Below are positions 53,997 to 64,000 of a DNA stretch of 64,000 bases, one piece after another (positions within the stretch are counted from its first letter, which is position 1; each line of letters starts with the position of its first letter). The notes beneath the pieces were generated by a model. It did not search any database, was not told the DNA's origin, and was given only the letters and a program-made list of their open reading frames with translations. The DNA lies in contig NC_063016.1 of assembly GCF_020509005.1 (NCBI RefSeq), positions 1,178,001 to 1,242,000 of the forward strand, given 5' to 3'. A program made the translations under genes and the position numbers. Source of the stretch: Fulvia fulva (taxonomy: Eukaryota > Ascomycota > Dothideomycetes > Mycosphaerellales > Mycosphaerellaceae).

Positions 53997-54846
53997 TACG
54001 GACCTCCTACTTAGGCAAGTCGGCACAGTACCCAGTACAGAAGGTCATCGCCAGTGCAGTCGCAAGGGCCCGCGAATCAGTACCAGCGCACAAGGGCATT
54101 CGACCCGGAAACGAGCCGAACTACCGGGCAAGGGACGAACAGCTAGCAACACAATGGGAGGGTGAGAAATCGTTTGTAGAGCAACTATGGAAAGAGAGGT
54201 AGAACAACCAGGTTGCAGGGCATAGTGGACGCCCTCAGCCAGCGGGACAACCTAAGGAATGGTCAGCCACCAAATCCGCGGTCAAGCACCCCCCGAAGCT
54301 CATCCACTACCGCCTTACGAGGGCACAGAGTAGTATAGCAACCCAACTGCGAAGCGAACACATCGGCCTCCAGGGGTACCTATCATGGAGGAAGATTCCT
54401 GAATACACGAATACTAGCTGCCCCTGCGGCTATCACTCCCAGAATGTACGGCACGCACTCCTCGTCTGTCCGAGGTGGTCGCCAGGAAGGGGGGAGTGGA
54501 TGGCAAAGGCGAGGAACCGGACGATTGGGGCACTTCTTAACAACGTTGAGGACCTACGGCGCATTACGAACTGGATACTAGAGAAGGGCTGGCTAGAACA
54601 GTACCGCCTAGTAGGAGCAGTGCAGGAAGAGAGGACACGGCGCAGCGCGACGAGACCGGCTGGGAGCGGGGGCTAACGGGGTAGTGACATGGACTACGCA
54701 CGTTCAGAGGGAAAGCTAATCTAGACAAGGAGAAGTCGGGGGCAGGAAGGGTTTTCACCTATTCGGGTTTCCCTTTGTACATAACAATAGACATATACCT
54801 GCATAGGCCGAATAGGGTCCTAGAACAGGGGAATGACAAATCTATC
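53997..54846 (+). mobile_element. 5'-truncated non-LTR retrotransposon (LINE) relic
   Basis: From about 54013 to the TAA at 54674 one plus-strand frame reads as the C-terminal end of a fungal LINE pol protein: KLIHYRLTRAQSSIATQLRS, then HIGLQGYL and the zinc-type CPCGYHSQNVRHALLVCPRW. A few charged helices follow. It is interrupted once by TAG at 54200..54202, in the context KER-stop-NNQVAG. The reverse transcriptase and endonuclease are missing, as in ordinary 5'-truncated insertions. About 170 bases of 3' UTR follow, and the whole is flanked by the 12-base direct repeat. It cannot move on its own. Confidence 0.8.
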
Positions 54847-54858
54847 TATATTGTCAAA
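54847..54858 (+). repeat. 12-base direct repeat, right copy
   Basis: Same TATATTGTCAAA as at 53985. The two copies bracket 850 bases that contain the LINE fragment. Confidence 0.7.
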
Positions 54859-55304
54859 ATCTAGAACATCTAGATACTCGATATTTGCTTGAAAATGCAC
54901 GTAGCGGTAGGCTCTACATAGTACCTTGTTACCCTAGCCCGGACAGGACCGCCGCTAGGACATTATATCAAGCGCCCCGATCAGCTCCTAGGTGGACCAA
55001 GTGCGCGGGATGGAACGAGGCCGACAAGGATCGACATCCTTCCCAAACCATTCCGGTAAGCAGTGAGACCTGGAGACGTCCGTAGAAGCGAACAAATGGA
55101 CATATCGGAGGGAGCACAGATGTTGTCGGCAGCCAGAATGGACGTCGGTCAGTGACGTCGAGCTGCAGGAAGTGGTGACGTTGTTGTAGCCAAGCTTTCT
55201 CAAATGCTTTGTGCTGTGAAGCCAATTTCCGTTGTGACATGGATCTATCGGCCTTTGACTACTTCACCACTTCACCGCTTCCACGTATCACACCGAAGCT
55301 CCTC
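54859..55304. other. intergenic stretch
   Basis: AT-rich at first (continuing the tract broken by the LINE insertion), then ordinary composition to the 3' end of the chitinase. No feature was supported. Confidence 0.45.
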
Positions 55305-56607
55305 TTAAACGTCTAGAGGCAACAGATCAAGCAGCCCGCCGATCAAATCACCCAAACCCAGTAGATCCAGCGCTTGATCACGGCTTCCGTCAGTCCTGTT
55401 CAGTGCCTGTACAGCTTCCAACCAGGGCACTGGCTTCCCTGTCGTCCCACTCAACTTCACGATCTGCACAGTCGCTGCCGGCCACGGGCTCGGCGCATCA
55501 GCCACTGTTGTATTGCGGTCTTCTTGTATAGTGCTTCCATCGAAGATCGCGTTGCCCATAGTCTTAACCCACTCCCACGGATTCTGCAGTGCTGGACTCT
55601 CGCTTACGCCAGCGTCCCAGTACTCCCATCCTACATCGCCGCCGAAGTTGTTGTAGTTCTTCCTGAGAGTTGCGATGGTCTTAGCATAGGTACCGAGAGC
55701 ATACCAGCCACTCCCGCCATCGTTCCTGCTGTCGAGGACTCCAAGGGCAACTCGATCCGGCGAGTAGCCATTGGCGACAATAGCATTGTAGCCGTTGGCA
55801 GAACTCGCATCGCCCCAACCATTGTAGAACTGCGCGTTGTACCAGTTGACGATTTTGCCATTAGGTTTGTCTGAGGCGGTGGCTTTGGATTCGAGTGTCT
55901 TGTACGAGAAGCCACCAAGACCATAGCCAGCTGGCTGGAGCTCTGAGGCGACCGGTGCCATCTAATAGTTGCGTCAATGCCGACCAGGGTCCCCATACGT
56001 GATACTTACAGTCAGGATGAAGTCCTTACCAAAGTCTTGGTAGAAGCGTCGGAGCAGGTTGAGAGGGCATGTGTACGGTACTTGCTCTTCGATGTCAAGA
56101 TCGATGCCGTCAACTTTGTGTCGGCGTAGGACGTCTCGGAGAGGTGTGTAGTACGTCTCACTCTGCAGCATGTCAACGGATGCTACTGTCAATGGCTTCC
56201 ATAAGCCTTACGACAGCGCCATTGGAACCACTGCACAACCTGGGATAACTTCCAGCAGCAGCGCCGCCCAGCATCATCATGACCTTAACGCCCCTTTGCT
56301 GCAGAGTTGCGACATCCGACCAGACAGAATCGAACATAGCATCGTCCGGAGAATGATCGTTCAGGGTTATTCCATTGGGATCCTCGTTGATGTGAGTAGC
56401 TGCCAGGTAGATATGCGTCGCTCGGGTATTCTGTTCAACGATTGGTAAAAGAGATAGCTTGCCGCCAGAAGTCGTCCTGAAGGTCTGTACATACATGACC
56501 GACCGAGGAGGACTGTAGCCATCGCCACGCTTGTCAAGTGTGCATAAGTCAGCTGGCAATGCTGCTGCTAGTGGAAGCAGGCCCAGCCATGCTTGAAGAA
56601 GAAACAT
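55305..56607 (-). CDS. secreted GH18 chitinase
   Basis: Exons 56607..56212, 56162..56010 and 55961..55305 join in frame to 401 residues. A signal peptide (MFLLQAWLGLLPLAAALPAD) is followed by a Kex2-like KR site. SVMYVQTFRTTSGG forms the first beta strand and VKVMMMLGGAAAGSYP the second family motif. The catalytic DGIDLDIEE (D150, D153, D155, E157) spans the start of exon 2. YNAQFYNGW and DVGWEYWDAG give the later substrate-contact strands. The enzyme cleaves beta-1,4-linked N-acetylglucosamine in chitin, for wall remodelling or nutrition. The catalytic residues are all present, so it is probably active. The start is chosen at the signal peptide; the frame is open 35 codons further upstream but without a better signal. 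Confidence 0.93.
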
Positions 56608-57011
56608 GCTGTATGAAATGCGACAGAAGATGTGTACTTCCGGGATAAAAAGTTGACAGTAAAGAGGTACGGTCTTCCTTGACAAACATTGAGTACTGCT
56701 GCAAAACGGCACGAGGGCGAGTGTGCAGCCATGGAGGAAGCCACATGAGCCAAACCCTAACCGTTCGTGTCCATGGGAGCAGAAGTTGGCCCTCGGAGTG
56801 GTTGACGGTTGCCAGAAGCTCCTGATCCAGAGGAGGCGTGCAGATCATGTGTCGAAAGTAGCTGAGGTCGGAACATAATTCACGCCAGGTGGATCAGCTG
56901 TCGTATTGAAGAAGGTCCAGAAGGGGAGGGTAGTATTTGGTATGCGGGCGCCACAGACGTAGTGGGAAGGAACATAATGGCTGGCCAGCGCGAGCTCAGA
57001 TTCGGCAGATA
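56608..57011. other. intergenic stretch upstream of the chitinase
   Basis: This is the chitinase promoter side. A short minus-strand frame (to 56845) runs out of the transposon remnant and is not considered a gene. Confidence 0.45.
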
Positions 57012-57298
57012 CAGTCCTGGGCATAGTTTTTACAATCCCTGTTCCTCTACCTTTCCTCATTAGGAAGGATGTATCCACTGCTTGGCGTAGCTCACCACCT
57101 GGTGTGTCCTCCATTGTTGGCTATTACTGCCTCGCAGCGTTCTCGCATACTCTTGTATATACGTTGTATGTCCTCAGGTGTGAGCTTGGCCCATTCTTGA
57201 TAGTGAGATTGAAGGTAGCAACACCTTCTGAGATGGACATGGATAGCCGGAAAGAGTTAGCGTAAATACAGGGGTTGTCAAAACTATGCCCAGGACTG
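57012..57298 (-). mobile_element. Tc1/mariner deletion derivative (MITE-like), 287 bases
   Basis: Both ends begin CAGTCCTGGGCATAGTTTT when read inward, and the inverted match extends about 30 bases with a few differences. A TA dinucleotide flanks each end, the target site of Tc1/mariner elements. On the minus strand the interior retains the last 36 or so codons of a transposase, from EWAKLTPEDIQRIYKSM to AVIANNGGHTRW and a TGA at 57094..57092. This is the typical ending of Tc1-type transposases. The catalytic DDE/DDD core is gone, so it is non-autonomous. Confidence 0.85.
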
Positions 57299-57625
57299 TA
57301 GCTGTGAGGTCTTTCTAGGGGAGATGAAGTGGGAGGGAACCAGATTCGCGACTCGTGGCCCGTCCCGCGAACGCCAACGCCTTGGGACGTGACGCCGAGA
57401 CGACGTGAGATGTGTTAAACCATACCATTGCATTACTTGCTACACCCATTGCTTCTAGATTATACGGACTCGTCAATACTCCCCTCCACGTAGCATGATA
57501 TAGCTCCCGCCGCGTTCCATGATCGACACCTCAGCTGCTCTTCCTCGAAAGCCAATATCCCACCTTCCTGAACGGACGACCCGCCACGAACGCCGACACA
57601 GCCATCTCGTGCACAATACGACAAG
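57299..57625. other. promoter region of the ArfGAP gene
   Basis: 327 bases between the transposon remnant and the Gcs1 start. No further feature was seen. Confidence 0.45.
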
Positions 57626-58866
57626 ATGAGTAAATTGTGGGAGGTCGATCCACAGACCAAGGCCAAGTTGTTGGAGATCTCAAAGGTCAACGAGAACAAC
57701 CGATGCGTAGACTGTGGTGCACCGAGTCCACAATGGGTACACACAACACTGTAAAGCCGACCAGGCATAGATGTACTGATCACACGACATAGGCCTCTCC
57801 CAAGTTCGGCATCTTTTTCTGCCTAGCATGTTCCGGGATACACCGATCGCTGGGTGTACACATCTCGTTTGTGCGCTCCGTGACCATGGATGCCTTCAAG
57901 ACAGGTGAGGTTAAGAAGATGGAGTTGGGTGGAAACAAGCCGTGGAAGGACTTCTTCAACGCACACAGCAGCAATAGCTTGGCAGGGAGAGACTTCGAAA
58001 GTTGCACAATCTCAGAAAGATATGACAGCGATGCAGGCGAGGAGTGGAAGGACAGGCTGACGGCCAAGGTGGAGGGCACAGAGTATGTGCCAGGGTCGAG
58101 CGCAAAGGCAGCGCCCAAGAAGGCGACCGCCGAGAGCGTAGCGAACACACCTGCCGGATCAGGACGCAACACACCACTATCGAACGTCAGGTCAGTCCCA
58201 CAGCGAGCAGCGACACCTTCACAAAAGGCCCAGAATGAGGCATACTTTGCGCGCATGGGCGCCGAGAACGAGAATCGCCCCGACAACCTCGCACCCAACC
58301 AAGGCGGCAAGTACGGCGGGTTTGGCTCTTCACCAATGCCCACGAACAACAACTCCGGTAGCGCTCCAGCTCTAGACGACTTCCAAAAAGACCCCGTAGC
58401 AGCCCTCACCAAAGGGTTTGGCTGGCTCTCGAGTACAGTCTCCAAGCAAGCAGCCAACGTCAACAAAGCATATATCCAGCCCGGCATGCAGAACATACAG
58501 TCCGGCGACCTAGCAGCACAAGCAAGAGCAGCGGCAATGCAATTCGGCACAGTAGCACAACAAGGCGTCAAGGGCGTGGGAGATCGATTCAACAAGTTTG
58601 TCGATCCCGAACATCAACCCGGCACTGCTGGACAGAGGAGAGCAGCGCCCGAGAAGGCAGATTTCTGGGATAGTTTTGGGCAGGACCCGAACGGTCCACC
58701 CAAGGAGAAGAAGGACTTCTGGGACGATTTCGCGGCTGCGGGCGAAACGGCGACGCAACAGAAAGCAAAGTCGTCGAATCTGGGCACGAGTGCCATGAAG
58801 ACATCGAGTAGTGCGGGAGCTGGGGCAGCTGGGAAGAAAGATGAAGGTGGATGGGGTGATTGGTAG
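57626..58866 (+). CDS. GCS1: ArfGAP of the Gcs1 type
   Basis: Exons 57626..57736 and 57793..58866 join in frame to 394 residues across a 56-base intron. The ArfGAP zinc finger is complete (Cys27-x2-Cys30-x16-Cys47-x2-Cys50: NNRCVDCGAPSPQW, then FGIFFCLACSG). It is followed directly by IHRSLGVHISFVRSVTMD, which contains the arginine finger (R55). Further on come short amphipathic, lipid-packing-sensing stretches (DPVAALTKGFGWLSSTVS, then AAAMQFGTVAQQGVKGVGDR) and Trp-based motifs (ADFWDSFG, DFWDDF, GGWGDW), typical of ArfGAP1/Gcs1. The protein stimulates GTP hydrolysis by Arf1 on Golgi membranes and helps uncoat COPI vesicles. All catalytic residues are present. It starts about 330 bases from the transposon remnant and is not disturbed by it. 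Confidence 0.96.
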
Positions 58867-59367
58867 AGTGTGTGGTCGGTTTCAGCGAGGAGTCTGGCGT
58901 TGCACGCGTGAAGTGTGTGCATGGCGGCGAGCATATGTGAAGAGATGACTGACACGCCAAGGCAGAGGGAGCCACATGCAGGCATTGGGCCGTGTCCGGG
59001 TATAAAGCATGCATGTTGCGTTTCAGCCGTCATACTTTCACATCTGAGCAGGAGCAAGACGTCGCCAATTCCGCTTTTTGTGCAGTGCGTTCATCCGATC
59101 TTGGGGGTGGCGGGGACGTGGAATAACGGAAAGCGTAGGTTCACGTACATGGAGGGCCTCACTTCAGCTGACTGATAGTCGCGGTGAAAGCGACCTCTCG
59201 CGCCCACGCGTCTAGGCCACGTTGTTGAGCCAACACATCCGGGAATAAAGCGTGGCCTTCGATTCGAAGTACTTCCAAGATGTATGGCATCACGTCGCCT
59301 CGCCTTGTAGCAATTTTCTGTACAGACATTATATGGGTATCTCAAAAACTTCGAGCCAAAGCATGCC
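58867..59367. other. intergenic stretch between convergent genes
   Basis: This is the 3' regions of GCS1 and the carboxypeptidase. No supported feature was seen. Confidence 0.45.
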
Positions 59368-61542
59368 CTAAATCATAACTAAGGCCCCTGCCATCATGCC
59401 GACCACGACCACGACTGCAGGAATGATGCCCACATCGAATGCGGGCAAGGGCCTCACTGCTGCACCAGTTGGACTTGGCGTCCCTGTAGCCGTGTACACA
59501 CCCGTCAGCGGTATCGTCGATGCGTGAGATTTTCCCGTTGTGCTCCCGCTCGACGTAGTCGTCATGGGCGATCCAGGCCTGCCCGCATTCACGCTGGCGC
59601 TGGGCAACTCAACATCTTTGGAGTCCTGGTAGTAGACGCCGTACTCAACCACACCCTTCCCATCTTGCATAGCAGTAGTGTCATCGTCCGAGCAAGAGTC
59701 GGCCCAATTCCGCACCCAGCACGTCGATGCCGGTGCTGAGGGTACTTTGTTCGTATGCGTGGAGTTTGCAGTCCCGTTACTAGTGTAGGTTGCAAGGTCC
59801 ACGTCCGCTGCAGTGGACAGTTCGTTGCCCATGATGACGCGTGCGAAGATCTGGAAAGCGGTTTCCGGTTGGTAGTAGGGGACGAAGTGGCCAGCATCAT
59901 AGACTCTGCTGAAGCTGAGGTTACCGTATTGTTTGACTGCACCGCCGACATATGTGTCATTGACCACAATCTCTGCCCAGCCGGCGGATGCGAAGCCGCT
60001 GGCATAAGGTGCCGGAACGCCAACACCAGCCGGCGAGACGGTGGTTGGCCAGGGGTAGCTCGGCAGAGCATTGGCGATGGCGTATGCAATAGCCTGGCCT
60101 CCGTACCAGTTACATGCGTAGTCAGCATCTCCATAAATGAGTGCCACGCGAACGCCAAGCTTCAGCAGGGCCGCGAGATCCTCGATCATGCCTCCACGGA
60201 TAGTGTCTCCTGTAGAGATGAAGCCTTCTTGCACGTACGGGCTACTCTCGGTGTAGTTGACACGAGCACCGATTGCCTCAAGCACGGAAGCCTGATTTAG
60301 GTACTCCTGGTATGCAGCAGATGGATCGGGAGTTGGTATCTTCTGACGAATATCGTAAACATTGTAGCCAGCGCCGACGGCCAGTGCAGTGAGATTGTTG
60401 CATGTAAATTGTGCATTTTCGCAGATCTTGTTAGCTTCGACATTGTCGCCGTAAATATCGGCGTTAGCAGCACGACAGCTCTTAATCGCTGGCGCGCACT
60501 GGCTGGTGTAATTGTTGATTGCGTTGATCTCCAGTGTCTGGTCGATGATGGAGACATCGTAAGTGTTATTAGAGGCGAAGCGAGGATAGTAGTAGTCCTG
60601 TATCAGGTCATCGACCAGTCCATTCATAATGCCCACTGATTGGACCTTGATAGGTAGCGTGCCAGACACGGCGGTACCGTTCGTGATTGCTTGGTTCTGC
60701 TCCTCAAAGTATGTCGCAAAGACCGGTCCGTACTTGCCTCCATAAGACTCGCTGAACAAGTTAATGCCAGCAGGCTCGTCATCAGAGCTCGGAGTGGTGA
60801 TATTCGGCCTCGTAGCAGGATTGTACTGGCTGAACGTGGACAGCCACGTCTGCAGAAAGTGCCAAGTGGCCCTTGCAGCGATCTGTGTCGTGTTGGCCGT
60901 CGTCGCGTATGAGGTCTGGCCGTTCTCGTTCGCAGTGCCGAAGGTGCCATTTTGATACATGAAGCTCGGCAGGCCGTCGACTGGTGCTGTCGCTGGCTCA
61001 AAGATGTCCTTGGTGTAGAGGTTCAGCGATGCATTGGTGGCAGAATCGTACGAGAAGCCGACCTGATTCGGCTGATCGATAAAGAGGATATTCGATGCGC
61101 GATCCCAGCCAAAGGTGCGCATTTGTGTTCCATAGCTCCCATCGGCCATCTGCACGACCTCACACGGTCCCACCTCATTGAACAGCCCAAACATGCTGCT
61201 CGACCCTGGCCCGCCATTCAGCCATATGGTCAAGGGCGCCGTCTCCGGTGTTTGTCGAGCTTCTATGAACCAGAAGAACGTGTTGATCGAGTAGTTCTGC
61301 TGTATAGGAGCGAGGGTATAGGGCGGTATCCCGATGTAGCCTGTGTACTGCTTCTGCGTCGTGAAAGCGGTTGTACATGTTCCATTGGTGGGCTGCTTGT
61401 AGGCGACTGTGATGCGCGGGTTGACGGTGGAATTGAGGATGTTCTGGTACGAGGCTGGCGGAGGGTATTGCGCATTGGCGAAGGGTGTAGCGAGAATGAC
61501 AGCCAGCAAGGCCGGCGGTAAGGAGAGAAGCTGCTTGGCCAT
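59368..61542 (-). CDS. secreted S10 serine carboxypeptidase, probably GPI-anchored
   Basis: An intronless frame of 724 residues. It has a signal peptide (MAKQLLSLPPALLAVILATP, cut near FANA), the oxyanion-hole motif TIWLNGGPGSSSMFGLF, and the catalytic triad: Ser266 in LFSESYGGKYGP, Asp474 in LIYGDADYACNWYGG and His552 in VYDAGHFVPYYQPE. Many Asn-x-Ser/Thr sites suggest N-glycosylation. The Ser/Thr-rich tail ends in a hydrophobic stretch (PAVVVVVGMMAGALVMI) preceded by a small-residue region, as expected for a GPI signal. The enzyme removes C-terminal residues from peptides at acid pH at the cell surface. The family's active residues are intact. At 724 residues it is longer than vacuolar carboxypeptidase Y because of the tail, as in surface forms. 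Confidence 0.95.
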   Translation of the reverse strand: MAKQLLSLPPALLAVILATPFANAQYPPPASYQNILNSTVNPRITVAYKQPTNGTCTTAFTTQKQYTGYIGIPPYTLAPIQQNYSINTFFWFIEARQTPETAPLTIWLNGGPGSSSMFGLFNEVGPCEVVQMADGSYGTQMRTFGWDRASNILFIDQPNQVGFSYDSATNASLNLYTKDIFEPATAPVDGLPSFMYQNGTFGTANENGQTSYATTANTTQIAARATWHFLQTWLSTFSQYNPATRPNITTPSSDDEPAGINLFSESYGGKYGPVFATYFEEQNQAITNGTAVSGTLPIKVQSVGIMNGLVDDLIQDYYYPRFASNNTYDVSIIDQTLEINAINNYTSQCAPAIKSCRAANADIYGDNVEANKICENAQFTCNNLTALAVGAGYNVYDIRQKIPTPDPSAAYQEYLNQASVLEAIGARVNYTESSPYVQEGFISTGDTIRGGMIEDLAALLKLGVRVALIYGDADYACNWYGGQAIAYAIANALPSYPWPTTVSPAGVGVPAPYASGFASAGWAEIVVNDTYVGGAVKQYGNLSFSRVYDAGHFVPYYQPETAFQIFARVIMGNELSTAADVDLATYTSNGTANSTHTNKVPSAPASTCWVRNWADSCSDDDTTAMQDGKGVVEYGVYYQDSKDVELPSASVNAGRPGSPMTTTSSGSTTGKSHASTIPLTGVYTATGTPSPTGAAVRPLPAFDVGIIPAVVVVVGMMAGALVMI

Positions 61543-62927
61543 TAGCTGTCACCATGCGACGATAACAATGGCAGTCCTTTCTACAAGAACGCACGGAAGA
61601 GTGCCATTGGCTGGTCGTGTGCAATACTCACGTTCATCATCCTGTGCATACATGTACATAGTCAATCTAGCACACGCGCTTGCTTCAGGAGTGCTGTTTC
61701 CAGTCGCGGATCGCGATTACATGTATCTCGGGGCGGGCCACATCTCGTTGTGCAATCGATGTGTAAGGAACGACGTGAGACCTGAGACATGAGAGAAGAG
61801 AAGAGGAAGGACACGTGCAGACGGCTAACACTTGCACATGGTCATTGCGACGCGAGGCTCGTGCAGACTGCAAGACCATGAACGCGAATAGAACTAGCTG
61901 AGGTCAACCATTCGGGCCTAGACTAGACCGGGCCTCTCCAGCTTTTGGCTGACGCCTTTTCCTGCGGTACCGCGCCTCATACCCCCTCTTCCACACCAAA
62001 CCTGGTACAGTGAGTGCTCAAAGAGCCAAGTCTCGCGACCAGACGGCAGTTCCATTGATTATTATTCGTCTGATCGACAGTCTGACACATCCACCCTCCC
62101 ACGCCAGAGCAACGTTCAGGCCTTCTCCATGGAAGCCACACCCGGATGACCACGACGATGAGAGGACACGCGTCAGCAGCCGAGAGCGGAGATGCTTCGT
62201 CGCCCGCATCATGCAGTGCTCGCGCGATCTGCATTGCAACTCCAACAGCTCGCTTGTAGCTGCCGCTCAAATTGTTGGACAACCAAGTCAGATTGCATCG
62301 ATGAGTTGGGTATATCGAGGCTGCTGCAATGACGACGTCTAAACAACGTGGACCGTGGACGCCACTGGGACTTGATCGACGGTATATCTCGTGTAGGGCT
62401 GAGGACCTCACCTCTTGAAAAGGTGGACGTTTGTGCTCATGTTCTGTGAGCAAGGTGCTGAGGGGCTGGATCGAGCGGCGACAGTATGTACCTGAGGGCC
62501 AGTACAGGACGACTTGGGGTTGACGCGGGGCCAATGGGGAGGGCAGCTTAACAGTGCAGGAACACGATGGCAGCATTCAAAGCGCTTCCTACGACCCAAC
62601 GAACTCATAAAGCCCGTAGCCCTCGAAAGCCTCAACCCTTGCCGTCGACCTTCCAACTCATTCGAAACACCCAGTTTGCTCACGCGCTGCTCATCGATCC
62701 AGCCCCACACCGAGCACCATCTGTACTGAACCAGGAACTGGGCGCCAAGGATGCACGTCACCAACCAGTCTATCGCGGCTGTGATCTGATGAAGATCGAA
62801 GATGGATAAGTATGAATAGATGAAACAACATGGTTTGGTAAGAAGATATACATTCTTGGTCTCGTGATAGCTCTTCGCTAGATACAGCACTCATCATTAT
62901 TTGCCCAACGAGATCGCTCCTGATCTT
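61543..62927. other. long intergenic stretch
   Basis: About 1.4 kb. The promoter of the carboxypeptidase lies at the left and the 3' region of the peroxidase at the right. A minus-strand open frame of 199 codons (61977..62576) has no domain, signal or splice support and is not called. Confidence 0.45.
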
Positions 62928-63982
62928 CTAGTTGGCATACCCAGCACCGGGGAAAGCATTGATAAGCTGGCTGTTGAACCCGGCCACGGCCAACGGAGGG
63001 CAGGCGAGACCACTGATAGCGCTCGTGAGCTGATCGGTCAAGGGCTTGAGAGCGCCCTGGACAATGCTAAGCACACCATCGAGCTGGTCAATACCGCCAG
63101 CCTGGGCAGCTTGGAAAGCAAAGCAGGCGAGGTTGTTACCCTGGAGGAGCGTTGCACCGTTGAAGACACCGCCAGTGAGGTCCGAAGGCTCGATGCCGGT
63201 GAAAGAGTTGACTGTGCCAGTGTTACCACCAATGCGGAGAGTGTTTGGGTTGGTCGCTGCACCGGCGAGGAGATCAATGAAGACGTCTGCAAGGTTATAC
63301 GCGTCGGCGGTGTGACGGCGATACCAGTTCAAAGGGATGCGCTCTTGGCCTCTGTTGTGCACGAAATCACCTGGGTTGTCTCCAGAGGCGCCGGCGCCAG
63401 TAACGCTGATGGCGAAGAATTGCTGCAGAGTCTCGCGCGAGAGGTAGCCACCTGGTTGCTCAGCGGTGTGGTTGGACATGAAGTTTGCAACCAAGTTGTG
63501 CGCGGCTGGAGCAACCAGGCCGGAGAAGGGACCCCAGAAAGCGTATGGATTGTTCTCGATGGAGAACGTAGTGACGCGATCTGCGTGGGCAGTGAGCTTG
63601 TCGAGGGCAAGGCCATCGATACCTTGGCTGGTGATTTCCCAGAGGTAGTTCCATTGGCGCCATTGCACGACGCCGACGTTGCCGCCGTTGAGGTACGCAT
63701 CACCACGTACTATGCTGGCGTCGTTCTCGTACTTGCTGTGCGAGCCAACGATGCCCTTGGGATTGCTGAGGAGGAGTGGCAAGCTGGAAGAGAAGCCGCC
63801 TCCAATGGACCACTGTCCCGACAGAATGTCACCCGAGATGAGGATAGCGATAACTGCAAGGCCTGCGGCGAGATCTGGGCCCATACCATATGCCTTTCCG
63901 AGACCATTGACAGTCTGTAAAATTGTTACTCGTCCGTTGCGAGGGAGGAAGCCGTGGGTGGAGGCCGCGTTGAAACATGCAA
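62928..63982 (-). CDS. chloroperoxidase/heme-thiolate peroxygenase-like enzyme, 3' part
   Basis: One exon is visible, from an acceptor-like TACTAAG at about 63983 to the TAG at 62928; the 5' end lies outside the window. It opens ACFNAASTHGFLPRNGRVT, which matches the start of peroxidase family 2 (relatives read C-P-x-x-N-A-x-A-N-H-G-F/Y-L-P-x-N-G). The visible Cys is therefore a candidate heme thiolate ligand. Later SHSKYENDASIVRGDAYLN corresponds to the E-H/G-D-x-S-x-x-R region holding the acid-base glutamate. The C-terminal half is long and glycine-rich. Members are secreted heme enzymes that halogenate, peroxidise or hydroxylate organic compounds with H2O2. Family assignment is good; the substrate and the missing N-terminus are unknown. 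Confidence 0.85.
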
Positions 63983-64000
63983 CTTAGTACCAACCACGGT

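Noticed and set aside
56845..57114. 89-codon minus-strand frame near the chitinase
   Set aside because: It starts inside the Tc1/mariner remnant in a different frame from the transposase and runs out through its terminal repeat; explained by the mobile element.
61977..62576. 199-codon minus-strand open frame
   Set aside because: Irregular composition, no family features and overlapping frames of similar length on the other strand.
1..64000. CRISPR arrays, prokaryotic operons or riboswitches
   Set aside because: No regularly spaced repeats, and spliceosomal introns throughout show that this is eukaryotic nuclear DNA.

Overview
This window looks like nuclear DNA of a filamentous ascomycete. 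The main evidence is the large number of short GT-AG introns of about 48 to 67 bases, many with CTAAC or CTGAC branch points. The gene set also fits: an Ssk1 response regulator, an XMAP215/Stu2 protein, a LIS1/NudF dynein regulator, a Gcs1 ArfGAP, a fungal P450, a GPI-type S10 carboxypeptidase and a heme-thiolate peroxidase. The secreted-protein repertoire is compatible with a Dothideomycete such as a Mycosphaerella relative, but that placement is inference.

Layout. 0-8 kb: the 5' part of an FMN-binding split-barrel protein (off the left edge), a short-chain dehydrogenase, a beta-lactamase-fold serine hydrolase and the HOG-pathway response regulator Ssk1, all on the minus strand. 9-18 kb: an F-box/WD-like protein, a small coiled-coil protein, an SRA/YDG-domain protein, three small unknown genes (two of them tandem paralogues), a Nudix ADP-ribose pyrophosphatase with an internal 60-base duplication, and an unknown protein with two internal repeats. 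18.8-29 kb: a P450 and an MFS transporter tail to tail, a decayed receiver-domain relic, Stu2 and NudF. 29-35 kb: a broken NLP-type gene and a 16-exon secreted Thr-rich wall protein. 37-45 kb: a large Zn2Cys6 regulator, two small unknown genes, a small secreted cysteine protein and a DAL5-type permease.

The 46-55 kb stretch is clearly decaying. It holds a PhoD phosphatase with a one-base frameshift, an amino-acid permease pseudogene with two stops and a frameshift, a GH105 hydrolase with an in-frame TAG, an AT-rich tract, and a 5'-truncated non-LTR retrotransposon flanked by a 12-base duplication. After it come a GH18 chitinase, a Tc1/mariner deletion derivative (287 bases, inverted ends, TA flanks; one loose end also at 4.5 kb), ArfGAP Gcs1, a serine carboxypeptidase and the 3' part of a chloroperoxidase-like enzyme that runs off the right edge.

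The window mixes conserved housekeeping genes with secreted or catabolic genes, several of them broken. I see no classic biosynthetic cluster (no PKS, NRPS or terpene synthase). No complete new system is evident. The most unusual objects are the modular-exon wall protein, the Nudix gene with duplicated splice donors, and the small paralogous genes near 13 kb. Exon coordinates are read from splice signals and reading-frame continuity; they have not been checked against transcripts.
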